In this document: one piece after another, positions 47,664 to 60,028 of the stretch | Layout: each line of letters starts with the position of its first letter | Position numbering within the stretch: the stretch's first letter is position 1 | Assembly: GCA_034620365.1 (NCBI GenBank) | Contig: JAQGEQ010000277.1 | Coordinates: forward strand, 124,001 to 188,000 | Origin: Pegea sp. RAD2-039 | Taxonomy: Eukaryota > Chordata > Thaliacea > Salpida > Salpidae | Reading direction: 5' to 3' | DNA length: 64,000 nucleotides | Translations under genes and position numbers: made by a program | The notes under the pieces: generated by a model | Seen by the model: only the letters and a program-made list of their open reading frames with translations | Told to the model about the DNA's origin: nothing | Databases searched by the model: none

Positions 47664-48737
47664 GGACAAAATGATCGTTTTGTAAAAATCCTGGGTTAAA
47701 AGTATAAAAAATTTCTATAAATAAATTTTTAGATATTTACAATTTTCAACAAAAATGAAATATTAATTTAAAATAATTTTAATTAATTCTTCTTTCTAAA
47801 TGTATTCAGTTTTCCATTTCATATCTCTTCAGTGTTTTATTAAAACCGAACAATTCAGTCAATAAAAACCTTTTTTAAAAAATGTTTTTTCTGTCAAAAT
47901 GGGAAAAGTATTAAAAAAATCAATTAAAAAGTAGATAGATTAGTTTCAGTCAGTAAAAAGTTTTGATTTATAAATTGTAGATCAAAACAAATTGTGACAA
48001 CTTTGGGCATTATAAATAGTTAAAAAGTCTTTAAACTTTGAAAATTTGTACCATATTGGAAGTAGTTAAAGCTTTTTAACCAACTTGGGTATTTTGGAAA
48101 GATTTTCAATTATGTTTAAATATTTAAGCTTAGGTAATACTTTCAAGTTAAAAATTCTAAATGTGCGGAAAAAATTAGGTTGAAAAGAGAAAATAAGAAG
48201 ACTCATATTACAAAAATAAATTGTTTTGTTATAAATATTTACAACAACTGAAATCTATTTGAAAATCTTCAGTAAAATACCTCATTAAATGTAAAAAGTT
48301 GAAAATTAGTCGATTTCTATAAACTATTTATTCTTACAATTTAAAGTAAAATTAAACCTAAAAATCAGAAGTTATTTTTATAAATAGAAAAAGTTTAAAT
48401 CTTTTAACTACTTATATATATTAGTGCTTTGTACAAACATATATGTGATATTTTTACAAGATATTGTTAGTATATAGGAAGAAGTTTATAAAACATCTTC
48501 AGCTAAATGATTTTCAAATTTGAAAATATCAAATTAATCTAATTATTTTAACTTTTGTTCCCTAAACAAAAGATTTTGTCCCATTAGACCGCTGTGCTTA
48601 TTATTAAACTGATAAGGACATGTTTATAAATAAATATTCATCATAAGATTGAATTTCTAGTTGTAAATTTAATGACTAATTTTGAAGAATTCATTTTATT
48701 TTCTAAACAAGAAGTTCATTCAGAAAAATCAAATTTT
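47664..48737. other. AT-rich intergenic between convergent genes
   Basis: Contains the 3' UTRs of the cerebellin-like gene (plus strand) and the NEMF gene (minus strand). Nothing else recognised. Confidence 0.4.
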
Positions 48738-51700
48738 TTATCTTTTAGATTTTTTCTTTTGTTTCATATTTGGAGCAGACATTTTGACTTTTCCAGGAAT
48801 ATTTCTTGAAAGATCATAATCCTAAAAAATCTGATTTTTAAACAAATGAAAAAGAAATTGTGTAAAGTGACCTTGACACTTTTAAATTGATCTTTTTCTT
48901 GTAAAGTTGTTTCTTTTAAAGATTGAAAAATATTCAAAGCATGTTTAGTCACTAAAAAGAAAAGAGAAGATAAAAAATTGGAAATTGACGAAATATTTTT
49001 ACTTTTTCCTTTTTTGTTTGTTCCTGGAGTAAACTTGACTTTAAACCTGAAACAAAATTGAATTTTGAGGTTGGCATAAAAATAGAATTTCAAATCGATC
49101 AAAAGATCTTTCAATAATTAATTAGAAAAGATTCAGGTAAAGAAGAGATTGAAAAATCCGATAATTGAGATTACTTGAAATTTTGCATGGAGATGTAAGG
49201 TCCACAAAAGGGAATAGCGAAGAGCAAGATATCATCTTGATGAGGACATCCAGTTAAACTTTGAAGAACATCATCAACTGGTTCAATTTCTAAATGTTCA
49301 GATTTAAGAGCAACTTCTCTTTCTTTATCTGAATCTCCTGCAACAAGTCTTATGAGATTTGATCAAATATGATCTTCATCACCTTCATCTTCTCTTCTTG
49401 CCTCCTTCTTCAATTCCAAAACTTCTTTTTCTACAAGAAAGATGTTCAGTTGTGAGTTTGTTGAAGTTCAACCAACCTTTTGCTGTTGTTGTTGTTGTAG
49501 CTGTTGTTGTTTTTGCTTGAACTTGTTTCTGTCCTTTTTTGTTCTTTTTCTCTTTTGGAGCTCCGGCAGACTGAAATTCATCAAATTTTTAAAATGATTC
49601 GAAGAAGAGATCTTTGAAAGAAAACCTGCAACAACTTCATAACCATCGCTCGTTCCTCTTCATCTTGATCCTTATACTTTTGTTTAATTTTTTTCAGTTT
49701 TTTCTAATTAACAAATTTTATGAAGAAATTAAAAAATTTTCAGAATTTTTTTTTTACTTTTTGGCCTCTTTTCGGCTGACTTGAAAGATTTTCCTAAATT
49801 TGAAAAAAGTGGAAAATTTGAGATTTACAAAAATTGTTCAAAGATCAAATTAAAGACCTTCTCAAATATCTTCTCTTTCTTCTTCTGATATTTGCTTGCA
49901 TCTTCTTCTCTTTCTACTTTATTTGAAACTTTCTTTTGCTTTCTCAAATCTCTCCGTTCTTTAGCAGACATTCGTCGCTTCGTGTCACCAACATCTTTCT
50001 CATCATTAAAAGTCTGAATAAATTTTAAAGTTTAGAAATAATTAATTTGGAATTTAGAAAAGAACTTTTTCCAATTCTTCAGTTGGTTCATATTCAACTT
50101 TCAGTTCAGTGTCTGGATACTCAAAGTCGACATCTTGATCTTCTTGATCGGATTTCAAGGACTCTTTTTCCTGTTCTCCTTCATCTTCTTCTTCATCTTC
50201 TTCATCTTCACGCTTTTCATCTTCATCTTCTTCATCTTCACACTTTTCTTCTGAATGATTTGAACACAACATTTTGAACATTTTGAACACGACTCTCTAC
50301 TGCCTTCTAGCAGATGTAAATACCTTCGATGTCATTCAGAGCATCTCTCTGATCAGTAAATCGGGAATCTTCATCTTCAGCAAACACTTTCACTTTCCTT
50401 TCATCTTTATGTCTCCAAACAGATGTTTCATCGACCTTGAACATGAATCCAAATCCGTAGACAAGATAAGAAGGTGGCAGATAATTCTTTTTTCCTAAAT
50501 AAATTTGAAATCAGAGAAATATTGAAATGTCAGTACTCATCAACCTCTAATTAGGAAACTTCCAGTTGTGAGATATTCACCACTAGGGGCAGTTTTCGAT
50601 ACTTGGTGATGATGAACCCACCAAGCACTTGTAACAACTTTAGCATCCCACGCAGCACTATGACAGATAGCCATTGTAGCAGCTTCATTCAATGTCTTTG
50701 GTGGAATATTAGAAGCTGCAAATGAAGAAATATGAAGAAGAAGATAAGTTAGATGTTGAAGATACTTGATGAGTTGTTCTTAATGATGATACTAGTAGCT
50801 CCATGGATATCAGCATGAACATATACATCACCTTCAAATTAATTTCAATATTTCTTCAACAACCAATCACAATTCAATTACCAGCTTTCAGATATCTTTT
50901 CACCAAGATTTCATTTTGTTGAGCATCTCTACCTCCAATAATCAAATAATTCTCAGAAGATATGAACCAGATGAACTTCTCGAACCAGTAAACCCTGAAG
51001 ATCAACATCAGAGAAAGCAAATCAGCAAATATCATCTCACTTGCGAGCTTTTTGTATATTGTGGATAATTTGAACTTCTTTTAAAGTCTGGGATGTTTTT
51101 TTCTCAGCTGATTTGAATGCCTGAAAAGAGAGAAGTGAGAAGAGAAGATGATGAAGAAGATGAAGACTTTTTCAGAAGCATTTATCGTTCTTTGTTCTTT
51201 ACTAGCAGCTTGTCTTTTCATTGTATAATATTTTTGAGCATTTCCATAAGCACTTAATGAAAGATCAACTTCAACTTTTACTGGTTTCATCTTCTTCTGA
51301 TCTTCCTCATCAGATGAAGATTCATCAAAATCAGGCATCCTGAAAAATCTTTAAGATGAAAGATCGAAAGAACGCGAGATGTGCTGACGTCAGAGCCATC
51401 ATGAAACAGTTTGTTTCCAACTTCAATGATCTGATCTTAAGAGCAACAGGATCATTTTGAGATCTTGCTTCATCAACTAAATCTTCGATGTCTTTCCAAT
51501 CCAGTTGATTCGCGATCGCTGCACAGATCACACGGATCGCTTTATCAACCTTCAACAACTTCCTCAATCTTCTACTCGGTTACCATGACAACCTACTCAC
51601 AGTGGACAAATTGGCTTCAATCAAAGTTGCCTTCAAAAAGTCTTCATCCTGTTCCCCGCGTAAATCCCGGATGCGAGTTTCATGATCTTTACGAACGTTA

Positions 51701-53433
51701 TCGAGCTTCTTTAAGATCGCTTTCTCGCGTTGAATAACTTTGTTGTCGTATCGTTGTGATTCTAAAGCACTGAAGAAGTCGTCGACCGCCTTCAATGAAT
51801 TGTTGATTATTATCACCAACTATGCAGTTCGTAGAACCTGGTTGAAAGTAGTGCAGTGAATATGAGGTTGGTTTTTATGTTGTTCAAATAAAAATGGTTG
51901 AAATTCGATATTTGTCACCATCTCTTTACCATCTGCACGAACTTGCTTCTTTTGTATCAAAAAACCCTTCAAAGAAGAAGTTGAAGTAAAAATTGAATCA
52001 ACTTTTTAGAAGTTACCTGACAACAAGTAGTTTGAGCCTGTCTCAACATATTTTCACCATTTTCTAACGATTTATGAAGTTTAGAGCAATCTGTAAATGA
52101 AACATGAGTTTTTTGTCGTCGATATTTTGATGTTAAAACCTGTTTTCACATGAAAGTCAATTCCTAGTTTGGAATTAGCAGAAAAACCAGCTAATATGAT
52201 ACAATGTTCAATTGTAGATATCCCATAAGCTGAAAGAGAAAAGTGTTTCAAAGTAGAAATATGAAAAAATGTGAACTTACGTAACTGAGAATTCAAAACT
52301 CTCTTTAATAAACTTTCTTTTTTACTAGCCAACAGAAGATCACACAGTCTAGAAGAAAAATAATAGAGGATCAGATGAGGATTTGAAGATGAGGATTTGA
52401 AGATGAGGATTTGAAGATGAGGATTTAATTGGAAAATCAGTTTTTAGAGTTTAAAAAATTGAAATAGAAGTTGAAAGAATAAAAAGTGATGAAGATTTTC
52501 AAGATTATCAGCTGATAGAAGCTTCTTAGGGAGCTTGATGATTAGAAAATCTTGATTTTCACCTTGATTCACTAATCAAAGCTTCTTGAGGTCTTGCAGA
52601 AGAAATTGGATATTTTTCATGAACTGCAATTCTAACATCAATATTTTCCTACAAAAATTAATAAGAAAAGATTTTGAAAGACAAATGAAGAGATGTACCT
52701 CTGTTGTGTTGTTGGTACTTAATTGCTTCCTATATCTTAATAAATTCAAAATGACATAATTGCAATCAGTCAATGCAATATTACCCTAAAAGAAAATTTC
52801 TTAAAAGATTTTATAAATTGAAGTAAATATTTTACTCTATCATATAATTCAATAATAATATGAAAAGAGGCTTCATTTGATCCAAATTGCAAATCAACAA
52901 TTCTATCAATTCCTAATTGTTCAATTGAAGTAAGTCTTCGACCTCTTAAATGTTTTCTCATCTAAAAACAAAACTTCAAATTAAAATAAAATTCCAAATT
53001 GTCACAAATCTTGTAAATGATTCATACTTTCATAGAAAAGCTTGAAGGGAAGTTATTCTTAGGCCACTCAAACTCAGATAGATGCATTCTGATGCCAGAT
53101 TCAATTAATAATATCTTCTTACAGTCTGGTCTAAAAGATTGATCAACATTTATAAAATTTAATCAATATTTTGAAACAATGATAAATGATAAATTCAAAT
53201 ATGGAAAGATAAGTATTTTTCTGGTTAAAGTTTCAATTATATCAAATTTACAAACTTGATCAATTTCAAAAGATAAGTTTTGTTGTCCACATCATAAATG
53301 TTAGCCAATCTCAACCCAAGGGCACTAAAAATAAAATCATTAAAATAAATGAGATTTAAGTTTTTTGATCTTACTTTTCTTTAATCTCTGAGATGACTGC
53401 ACAAATATCTAATGTACTGAATCTAGTTTTCAT
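48738..53433 (-). CDS. NEMF: NEMF / Rqc2 ribosome quality control factor
   Basis: More than twenty short exons. The start exon reads [20 protein letters not shown], and [20 protein letters not shown] with [20 protein letters not shown] identifies the NFACT-N domain. A coiled-coil middle ([20 protein letters not shown], 51580-51800) and [18 protein letters not shown] follow. [19 protein letters not shown] leads into the NFACT-R domain, with [15 protein letters not shown] and [20 protein letters not shown] sequence (50540-51030). Acidic and basic low-complexity linkers follow (about 49480-50290). The NFACT-C end has [25 protein letters not shown] and [16 protein letters not shown]. Family knowledge: binds stalled 60S subunits with peptidyl-tRNA, recruits the Listerin ligase and adds C-terminal tails to stuck nascent chains. 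Confidence 0.96.
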
Positions 53434-55258
53434 TGTAATAATTATACAGCTAAAAACATCAAGCAAATAATTGTTAAATATAAATTAAAATATTGAAAGA
53501 AAATCTAATAAAATATAAATATATAATAACAAATTAAAGTAAATAGCTTTTTCATAAATAATTGTTTTTTCCAAATAAAATATTTTATACATTTTGAACT
53601 GAATAAATAAATAAAATAAATAAAGAAAATTATAATTTTTATAAAAATTTTTTGAGATAATTAATTAACTTTTTAAGATAAATTTGCTTTATAAAAAATT
53701 TATGATTTAAAATTGACTTTATTTTCACAATTAATAATTTTCTATGAATATCAAAAATTATGATAAATAGAGAAATATCAATGTATTACTAAAAGAAGAT
53801 TTTTGAGGCTCAGAATTTAAAATACTATTTTGTAGAAACTGAAAAAGCCAAAATAGTTCAACCAAATAATAAGATTATTAAAATTTCTTAAATCAACTGA
53901 TGACTACAATAAGGCAAACAAACTGAAAATACACTTTAAGTAAACAAATTTGATATATGTTGCTTAATATTTTTATATAAGACGTGTAATGGAAACAAAA
54001 CTAATTTTTGATTACTAAAAAGTTTTGGCAATATTAAGTATACATTTTATATCAAAAAATTTATTTTATTTTTCATAATAAAGACATTAATTATTGCAAT
54101 AAAATGGAAAAAGTTTTTGTATAATATTAGGGTTCAGTGTTTTACCTTAAAAACATTAATTTGTTATTCAAACACAACATATATTAGAACATTATTATGC
54201 TATTTGGTCAACTTTTTATTCAAATAATTCGAATGTGAATTCCGTTTCAGAACGTTATTAAATAGAAAGTAACTTTACTAAATAAAGTATTTTAAATTGT
54301 TTATTAATATTAAATTTTTTTAGATCTTTAAGTTGATTACTTTTTGGAACAAAAGCTTTTATTAATTTTAGAAATATAATTAAATTCTTTTTTCATTTAA
54401 ACAAGTATCTAAATGAGAGAACTAATTTTAGATCTCAAGATTGCTCAGACAGCTTCTATAGACTAGTAACTAAGACTTAACTATTCATTGCTGGTTTATA
54501 AAAATCAAAAAAATTCAATAACATCAATATTTACAAAATATTCATTAATATGATTTTCAAATAATTTATGCAAATTAAGTTTAATTTGATTTTCACCGTC
54601 GATGTTGACTAATACTTCTTTTTTTCTTTTTAATTTGTTGCAGAACAATCATTTAAAATGAATATTTTGTATTTTGATTTAATTATTAATTTCTACATTT
54701 AGTTTCATTTATGATTGATAACAAGAACATTTTTAGTATGTTATTTTTTAGGAAAATTTGTTTAATATAGTTGAAGCCAATTTCGTTGACGACCAAAAAA
54801 TATTATTTTTGTAACACGACTGTTGGTAAAAATAAATTTAAATTGTTTACAAGTTCATTTTTTAAATTCATAAAATATTTTCCGACCGAAATAATTAGAA
54901 CTTTCTTAAAATATTTGAAATAATTTTATTTTGTTTATATAATTTTAATATTTACTTATTTATTAGTAATATAATTATATTCTAACTAAATAATTTTCAG
55001 TAGTTCCTTTTCTCAAGATTTTTATTAAAATAATTTTAATAAAAATGAATCTAAAAGCTTATTCTAAACAATTTTAAAGTTTTTTTTGCAAAATAATTTA
55101 AATTCAATTTTTTAATTGATTTTTGTGAATTGTTGAAATTATTTTTCATTTTTTTTTTATTTTTAAACTATTTTTTTAATAAAAAAATTATTTGATTTTA
55201 ACTTGATGAATCCGCAGCTTTCTTTTTTACTTTTATTTAATTATTGCTAAAAAGAAAT
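53434..55258. other. AT-rich divergent intergenic region
   Basis: No gene. The region separates the divergent NEMF and CCSAP-like genes, so both promoters should be here. No clear promoter motif stands out. Confidence 0.4.
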
Positions 55259-56477
55259 ATGAAACTAAACAGGAAGTCAGGATACCAGATTTCTTTTGAA
55301 GAGTACAGCAAACAAACCGTGAGAGATTTATATGAAGAAGGATTAAAATTTCGCGAAAAGCGAAGATTCGATGAGATGCATAATCATTTCACTTTTAAAT
55401 GGGATTCAGATGAAGAATCAGAAATTTCTGAGTAAATTTTCATCTAAAGTTATTTATAAAATTCAATTCTTGATTTTTTATATATTTCACAAATGCAAAA
55501 AAATTCATTTTTAATTTTTGGAAACATTAAAAAGTAGAAAATAATTTGAAGAAAACTTTGAAGTATAATTTAGAATAAAATAATTTGTGATTGGCTCAAC
55601 AAACTTTTAGCTCTTAATAACATTTGTTACAGGGAAGAGATTGTTGTAGATCAAAAAAGTAACTTTTCCAAAGAAGATGGTGAAAATCTTAAAGATAAAA
55701 ATGTTGAAGTCCCACAAGATAAGAAATTTGAGAACTGTGAAGACGCTCAAGTTAAAGAAGTTTCAGAGCTTCTTTCTAAATCAACAACATGTAATATAAT
55801 TGATGAAATTAAAGGTAGAGAATTATTTAGTTAAAAATTAAATAAATTCTTTCTTTTTTATAAAATTCTCTGTACACTTTTAGATTCAAATTTTAAATCT
55901 ATTTGTTATAAATAGAATCATCAAATATTAAGGATTCTGAAAAACTTAAAGAATCTAAAAAGAATTTGAAAAAGTTGAGATTGGTTGACAAACCAAAGTT
56001 TGCTTTATATGGTTTAGGAAGTAGAGACTGTTGTGTTGGTGACAAAAAAACTTTTAATGTTAATTATCAGAAGGTGAATAAAAGGAAATAATTCCAATCT
56101 TACTTCAATCTTTCAAACAATTGAGTATTTGCTTGAAATTCAACTTTTTATTTACAGGAATTGAAAGGCAAAAACAGAAAGATTCAACAAAAGGTTTTCA
56201 GCTAAATATTATTTTTATCTATTTTCATATTAACTTTTTTTTGTTCAGACTTTTAAAGCTAAATCAACAAGTTCTGAAGAGAAAAAATTTGTTCCATTTA
56301 AGGTCACTTGATTTGATATTTGTTCAATAATTGCTTAAATCTTTAATTACAACTAATATATTTAAATAATTGATGATTTAATGAATGACTTTTAAATCTT
56401 ATTTTGATCATCAGAAGAAAGAAACAATTGATTGGCAAAGTGAATACACGAGAAGTTTTTCCAGCGCATCTCATTAA
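55259..56477 (+). CDS. CCSAP: CCSAP-like centriole/cilium/spindle-associated protein
   Basis: Exons 55259-55431, 55633-55814, 55916-56073, one from 56158, a further exon ending FVPFK, and a last exon ending in TAA at 56475-56477; the phases are consistent. Three blocks match the vertebrate protein: an N-terminal YQISFEEYSKQTVRDLYEEG segment, the central KPKFALYGLGSRD followed by KKTFNV, and the C-terminal IDWQSEYTRSFSSASH. The linker is Lys/Glu-rich and disordered. Family knowledge: binds polyglutamylated tubulin at centrioles, spindles and ciliary axonemes. The central block (FALYG.G......KTxNV) is the most diagnostic. Exon 3 uses an AATAG acceptor rather than a slightly earlier TTTTAG, because the earlier one gives an in-frame stop; both may be used. 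Confidence 0.8.
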
Positions 56478-57062
56478 AGACCTTCTGTTTAAATTCTAAG
56501 AAATTGTTGTGATGAAATTATTTGTAGTCTGACCTCATTGATATATTAGCACTGTGAGCACCTCGTCTAAACTGATTATATTTTTGATTTAAGTAGAATT
56601 GCAATAAAATAATCTATCAAATTGTTTTTCTTCAAATTAATTCAAATATGTAAATTTCTTTCAGGAAATAATTTCTAATTCTTTAAGACAACAATTTAAT
56701 CAAACTTTTTGTGATTTCCACAAAAACCATTTTATTTGAATAACTCTTCAGTACTTATAAGATGTATTTAGTTACAGTCAGTTTTGTGATGTTTATTTTC
56801 AAATTTACTTCTAAATATGAATTTGAAGTAAACAATTTCAGAATTGATATTGAAATATTGTCACTGAAAAGCAGTTACTCAAATAACATGTTTCAGACGA
56901 AATATGATGAATTTTATTCATTTGATGAATTGGATTTTATTTTCTATCTGATTTCATATAGGAAGAGAAATATCAGTTTTTATGTCGAGTACAAGTTCAT
57001 CATCTGGTAGAAATCTGATGAACAACTTCAATCATATGATACATTCATGACGTCATCACTAC
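56478..57062. other. Spacer between convergent genes
   Basis: Mostly 3' UTR of the two flanking genes. The frame at 56762-57010 (Phe/Ile/Tyr-rich) has no supporting feature. A TGACGTCATCA word at 57048 lies in the 3' flank of the coiled-coil gene. Confidence 0.4.
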
Positions 57063-58341
57063 TTACTTGCCACGACGCATAATGACGTCACTAAACGCGA
57101 CTTTTCTGACATCTAACATTTTACTATCTTTTAAATCTTCATTTTTTTTCTGAAGAATTTTGATTTCTGTTTCCAACTTGAAAATCGCCTGAAAAAAAGT
57201 AAAAGAAAAATATTAAGAAGAAATCTCAGTAACTTGTCTTTGTTTTAAAGATACTTGCAAGCGCGATATGAAACTGTTACTAAGCAACATGAAACCTTGT
57301 TCTGTTTTTCAATCTCTTGTGACAGAGACATATTTGCAGAAGAGATTTGTTCGATGATCTTCTGGTAGTTTCCTCGTGAGATCGTTTTGATTGTCGCTTT
57401 TTCGACGATTTTAGTCGCGACTTGATGGCGTTCTCCTAATAACTTCTTCATCTCACTTTTGGTTATTCTATTCAACTCTTCAATATCTGTCTACTTAAGT
57501 GACGTCATCGTATCAGTGACGTCATCAATAGTATCACTAACTTCGTGAAGAAGATCGATTTTTTCAAGATCTTTTTGAAGTTGGGTAATTTGTAGAACAG
57601 TTACAGGATACTGGTTACCTTTGTAGGTTCTCAGCATCTGCACAACTTTCTTCAGTGACGCGAAACGCGTTGATGACGTCATCACAAACCTGAACATAAT
57701 CTGTAGACTTCTTCAGCTCCTTCTCCACTAAACTCACTTCTTTTTCAAGCTCTATAACAAAATTTTTATCATTTTTTCAACTTTTTCTTTCTTACTTTCA
57801 ATTTCCATTTCTGTTTCTCTTCGATTATTTTCCAAATCTATTCGAGCTTTTTCTAACATGATCACGTGATCCTTACGGCTATCGTGAAGCACGTGAGAGT
57901 AGCCAAGAGACCGCTCCAAGTCACGTGTCACAGTCGAGTAAACCACTTCCTCCGTGTGCTGGATTTGAGATCTCATTTCGAAGTTTTGCTTCATCATAAG
58001 ATCGTGAAGTCCTCTTTATTAAAGACATCATTAGATCAGATAGAAGATTTACAAAAATCTTACTCAAACGCCGACAAACTGATCTTTGCTGTCACAATTT
58101 GTGTCTTTAAAAGAGTTTCTTTTCGTTCATTTTCTTTGTGTCTCAGATCTTCAGCTGATCTCAAATCAGCTTCAAATCTTTTAGTCCAAGAAAGACATAA
58201 AGAGGAGATAGAATCCTTCGGGGAAGCAATTCCTAAATTTAAAAAATGTAGAAAAGACTTGAATTAAACAAACAAGATCTTCCTACCAAGTGGACTTAAC
58301 ACTTTCAAAAGTTCTTCTTCTTTAGTCTCATCTTCAACCAT
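57063..58341 (-). CDS. Coiled-coil protein, possibly C20orf96-like
   Basis: Seven or so exons on the minus strand. The start is ATG 58341 (MVEDETKEEELLKVLSPLG), followed by a largely helical protein: RFEADLRSAEDLRHKENERK, LHDLMMKQNFEMRSQIQ, LEKEVSLVEKELKKSTDYVQ, MLRTYKGNQYPVTVLQITQL, DIEELNRITKSEMKKLLGER and KATIKTISRGNYQKIIEQIS, ending DVIMRRGK (stop 57063-57065). Heptads of hydrophobic residues and the absence of any globular domain suggest an elongated coiled coil. The TYKGNQYPVTVLQI segment reminds me of the YPV.xxxI motif in the C20orf96/DUF4618 group, but I cannot confirm that without a search. Introns at 57487-57541 and near 57674 hold TGACGTCA palindromes. Confidence 0.75.
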
Positions 58342-58590
58342 TCTCTAATCTCACTCACAATTTACTACAACTGACTAAATCTCTCTCAAAGCTAAACTGA
58401 CCATAAAAAAGTTTAAAACCAAAAAACAAAAGACTCTTCTTTAAGATTGAATCATAAAAAAATTATGACAAATATTTGATAATTGAAAGTTAATAAAAAC
58501 ATTTTTATGGAAATAATTTAAAATTAGTAAAATGTTGAAAATATATTTAATAAAGAATTATGAAAATGATGGGAAAAAAATTAAAGAAAT

Positions 58591-58963
58591 TTATAAATAG
58601 TAAATAACTTCTGATAAAATCAACAAACGTTTAAACTTCTCTGTATTCAGATTGTTAGTTGATAAGTTACCTGATTTTACTTTAGCGTCTTCTTTGACTT
58701 TTTTAATTTTCTTTTTCTTCACTTTTTTATTTGATTCATTCAAACTATCAACTCTTTCCCATTGAGCATAAGACTAGAAGAAGTTTTAAATAATTTTTAT
58801 TAGGTTAGATATTAGCTTCAATTATTTCTTTTACCTGAAACTCAACAGAAAGTTTACCTCTCAATGATTTCAACACTTCTTCCTTTATTTCCTCCGGAGA
58901 TTTTGAAAATCTTTGGGCAGCTCTGCGACCCCAGGTCATTTTTTGTAAACCATTTGTATTCAT
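58591..58963 (-). CDS. Small basic protein, unrecognised, two exons
   Basis: Exon 1 is 58835-58963 (43 codons, phase 0) and exon 2 is 58591-58773, giving 103 residues. The N-terminal half includes MTWGRRAAQRFSKSPEEIKE and LRGKLSVEFQ, and the second exon begins SYAQWERVDSLNESN then runs into a Lys-rich stretch (KKVKKKKIKKVKEDAK). The 61-nt intron has GT and AG ends. The last 25 codons look less protein-like: a GTAAC donor right after the Lys-rich part could instead end the exon and splice onward. The gene lies about 250 nt upstream of the coiled-coil gene on the same strand. I do not recognise the family. Confidence 0.6.
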
Positions 58964-60028
58964 TTTTAATTTATATTAAAATAAATAAAAATTAAGAAAC
59001 TAATATTGTATTCAAAATAATGAAAGTATTTTATAAGAAGTTTTTTAAGATTATGTATAGTTTTAGATTAACCAAACTTTAAATTTGTGTTTATAAATTG
59101 GTATCGTTGTCAAGTACAACAAGCTTAAAAACATTTTGGCCGTTTAACTATTAGTAATATGGTAAACTTTATATTTACCTTTTATACATATTACATTTGG
59201 TTGAAAGTAATATCTAATTGTAAACAAAATTACATCTTATTTTTTTTTAACAAAGTGTAAACTAAACAGTAAAAATATTAATTAAGCATTTATCGTAATA
59301 TTTTAAATATTATCATGCATGTTTTCATATAGTTTCAAATTATTTGCTTAAAAAAGCTAATTTATACTTGTTTAGTAAAAAAGCCAGAATTTGTTTAGTA
59401 ATAATTAATTAGTTGGAAAATGATTCCAATAGTAGGATTTAGGAATAAATACGATAGATATATTGTTATTTTACAACTAAATTCTATTGCTTAGTTTACT
59501 AAATGAAATTGTATTTTGTATCTTTTCATATTGGAAAAGCAAAATGAATTCATAAATTTATGAAGACATTAGTCTACAAAATTAAAAACAGAAATTAAAT
59601 ACAAACTAGTTATCTGATTCACATTGTTCAAAAAGTTTGACAAAACTTAAATATTTGAAAATGGTCCTAGTATATGTTTAAAATCGTTTATTTAGTTTTT
59701 TTTGGGGTTTTGCTAACTTGAAAGATTTTATTCAATTGCTTTATCGCAAAATTATAAAAGAAATTAAAAAAACGTCTGATCTTTAAAAGTTTTATTATTT
59801 GACAAGCTTTAATCTGTTTCAAAATTTATTTTTCTTATTTAAGAAGTTTTATTCACATTTTATTTACAATTTCAAAAATAAACATAAGTGGTTAAATTGA
59901 ATTGTCAAAGAAAGCAAAAATTTGTCACAGTAAAATATAAAATAAATACAAACATTTTCATTCGTTCATATTTATCAGTTTATCAAAAAAATTATTAAAA
60001 CATTTTAAAATGAGGAAATATTTATTAT
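58964..60028. other. AT-rich intergenic
   Basis: No gene seen. The right end is probably the 3' UTR of the ABRA-like gene. Confidence 0.4.

Noticed and set aside
56762..57010. 82-codon Phe/Ile/Tyr-rich frame between convergent genes
   Set aside because: Lies in a probable 3' UTR region, with no recognisable domain and background composition.
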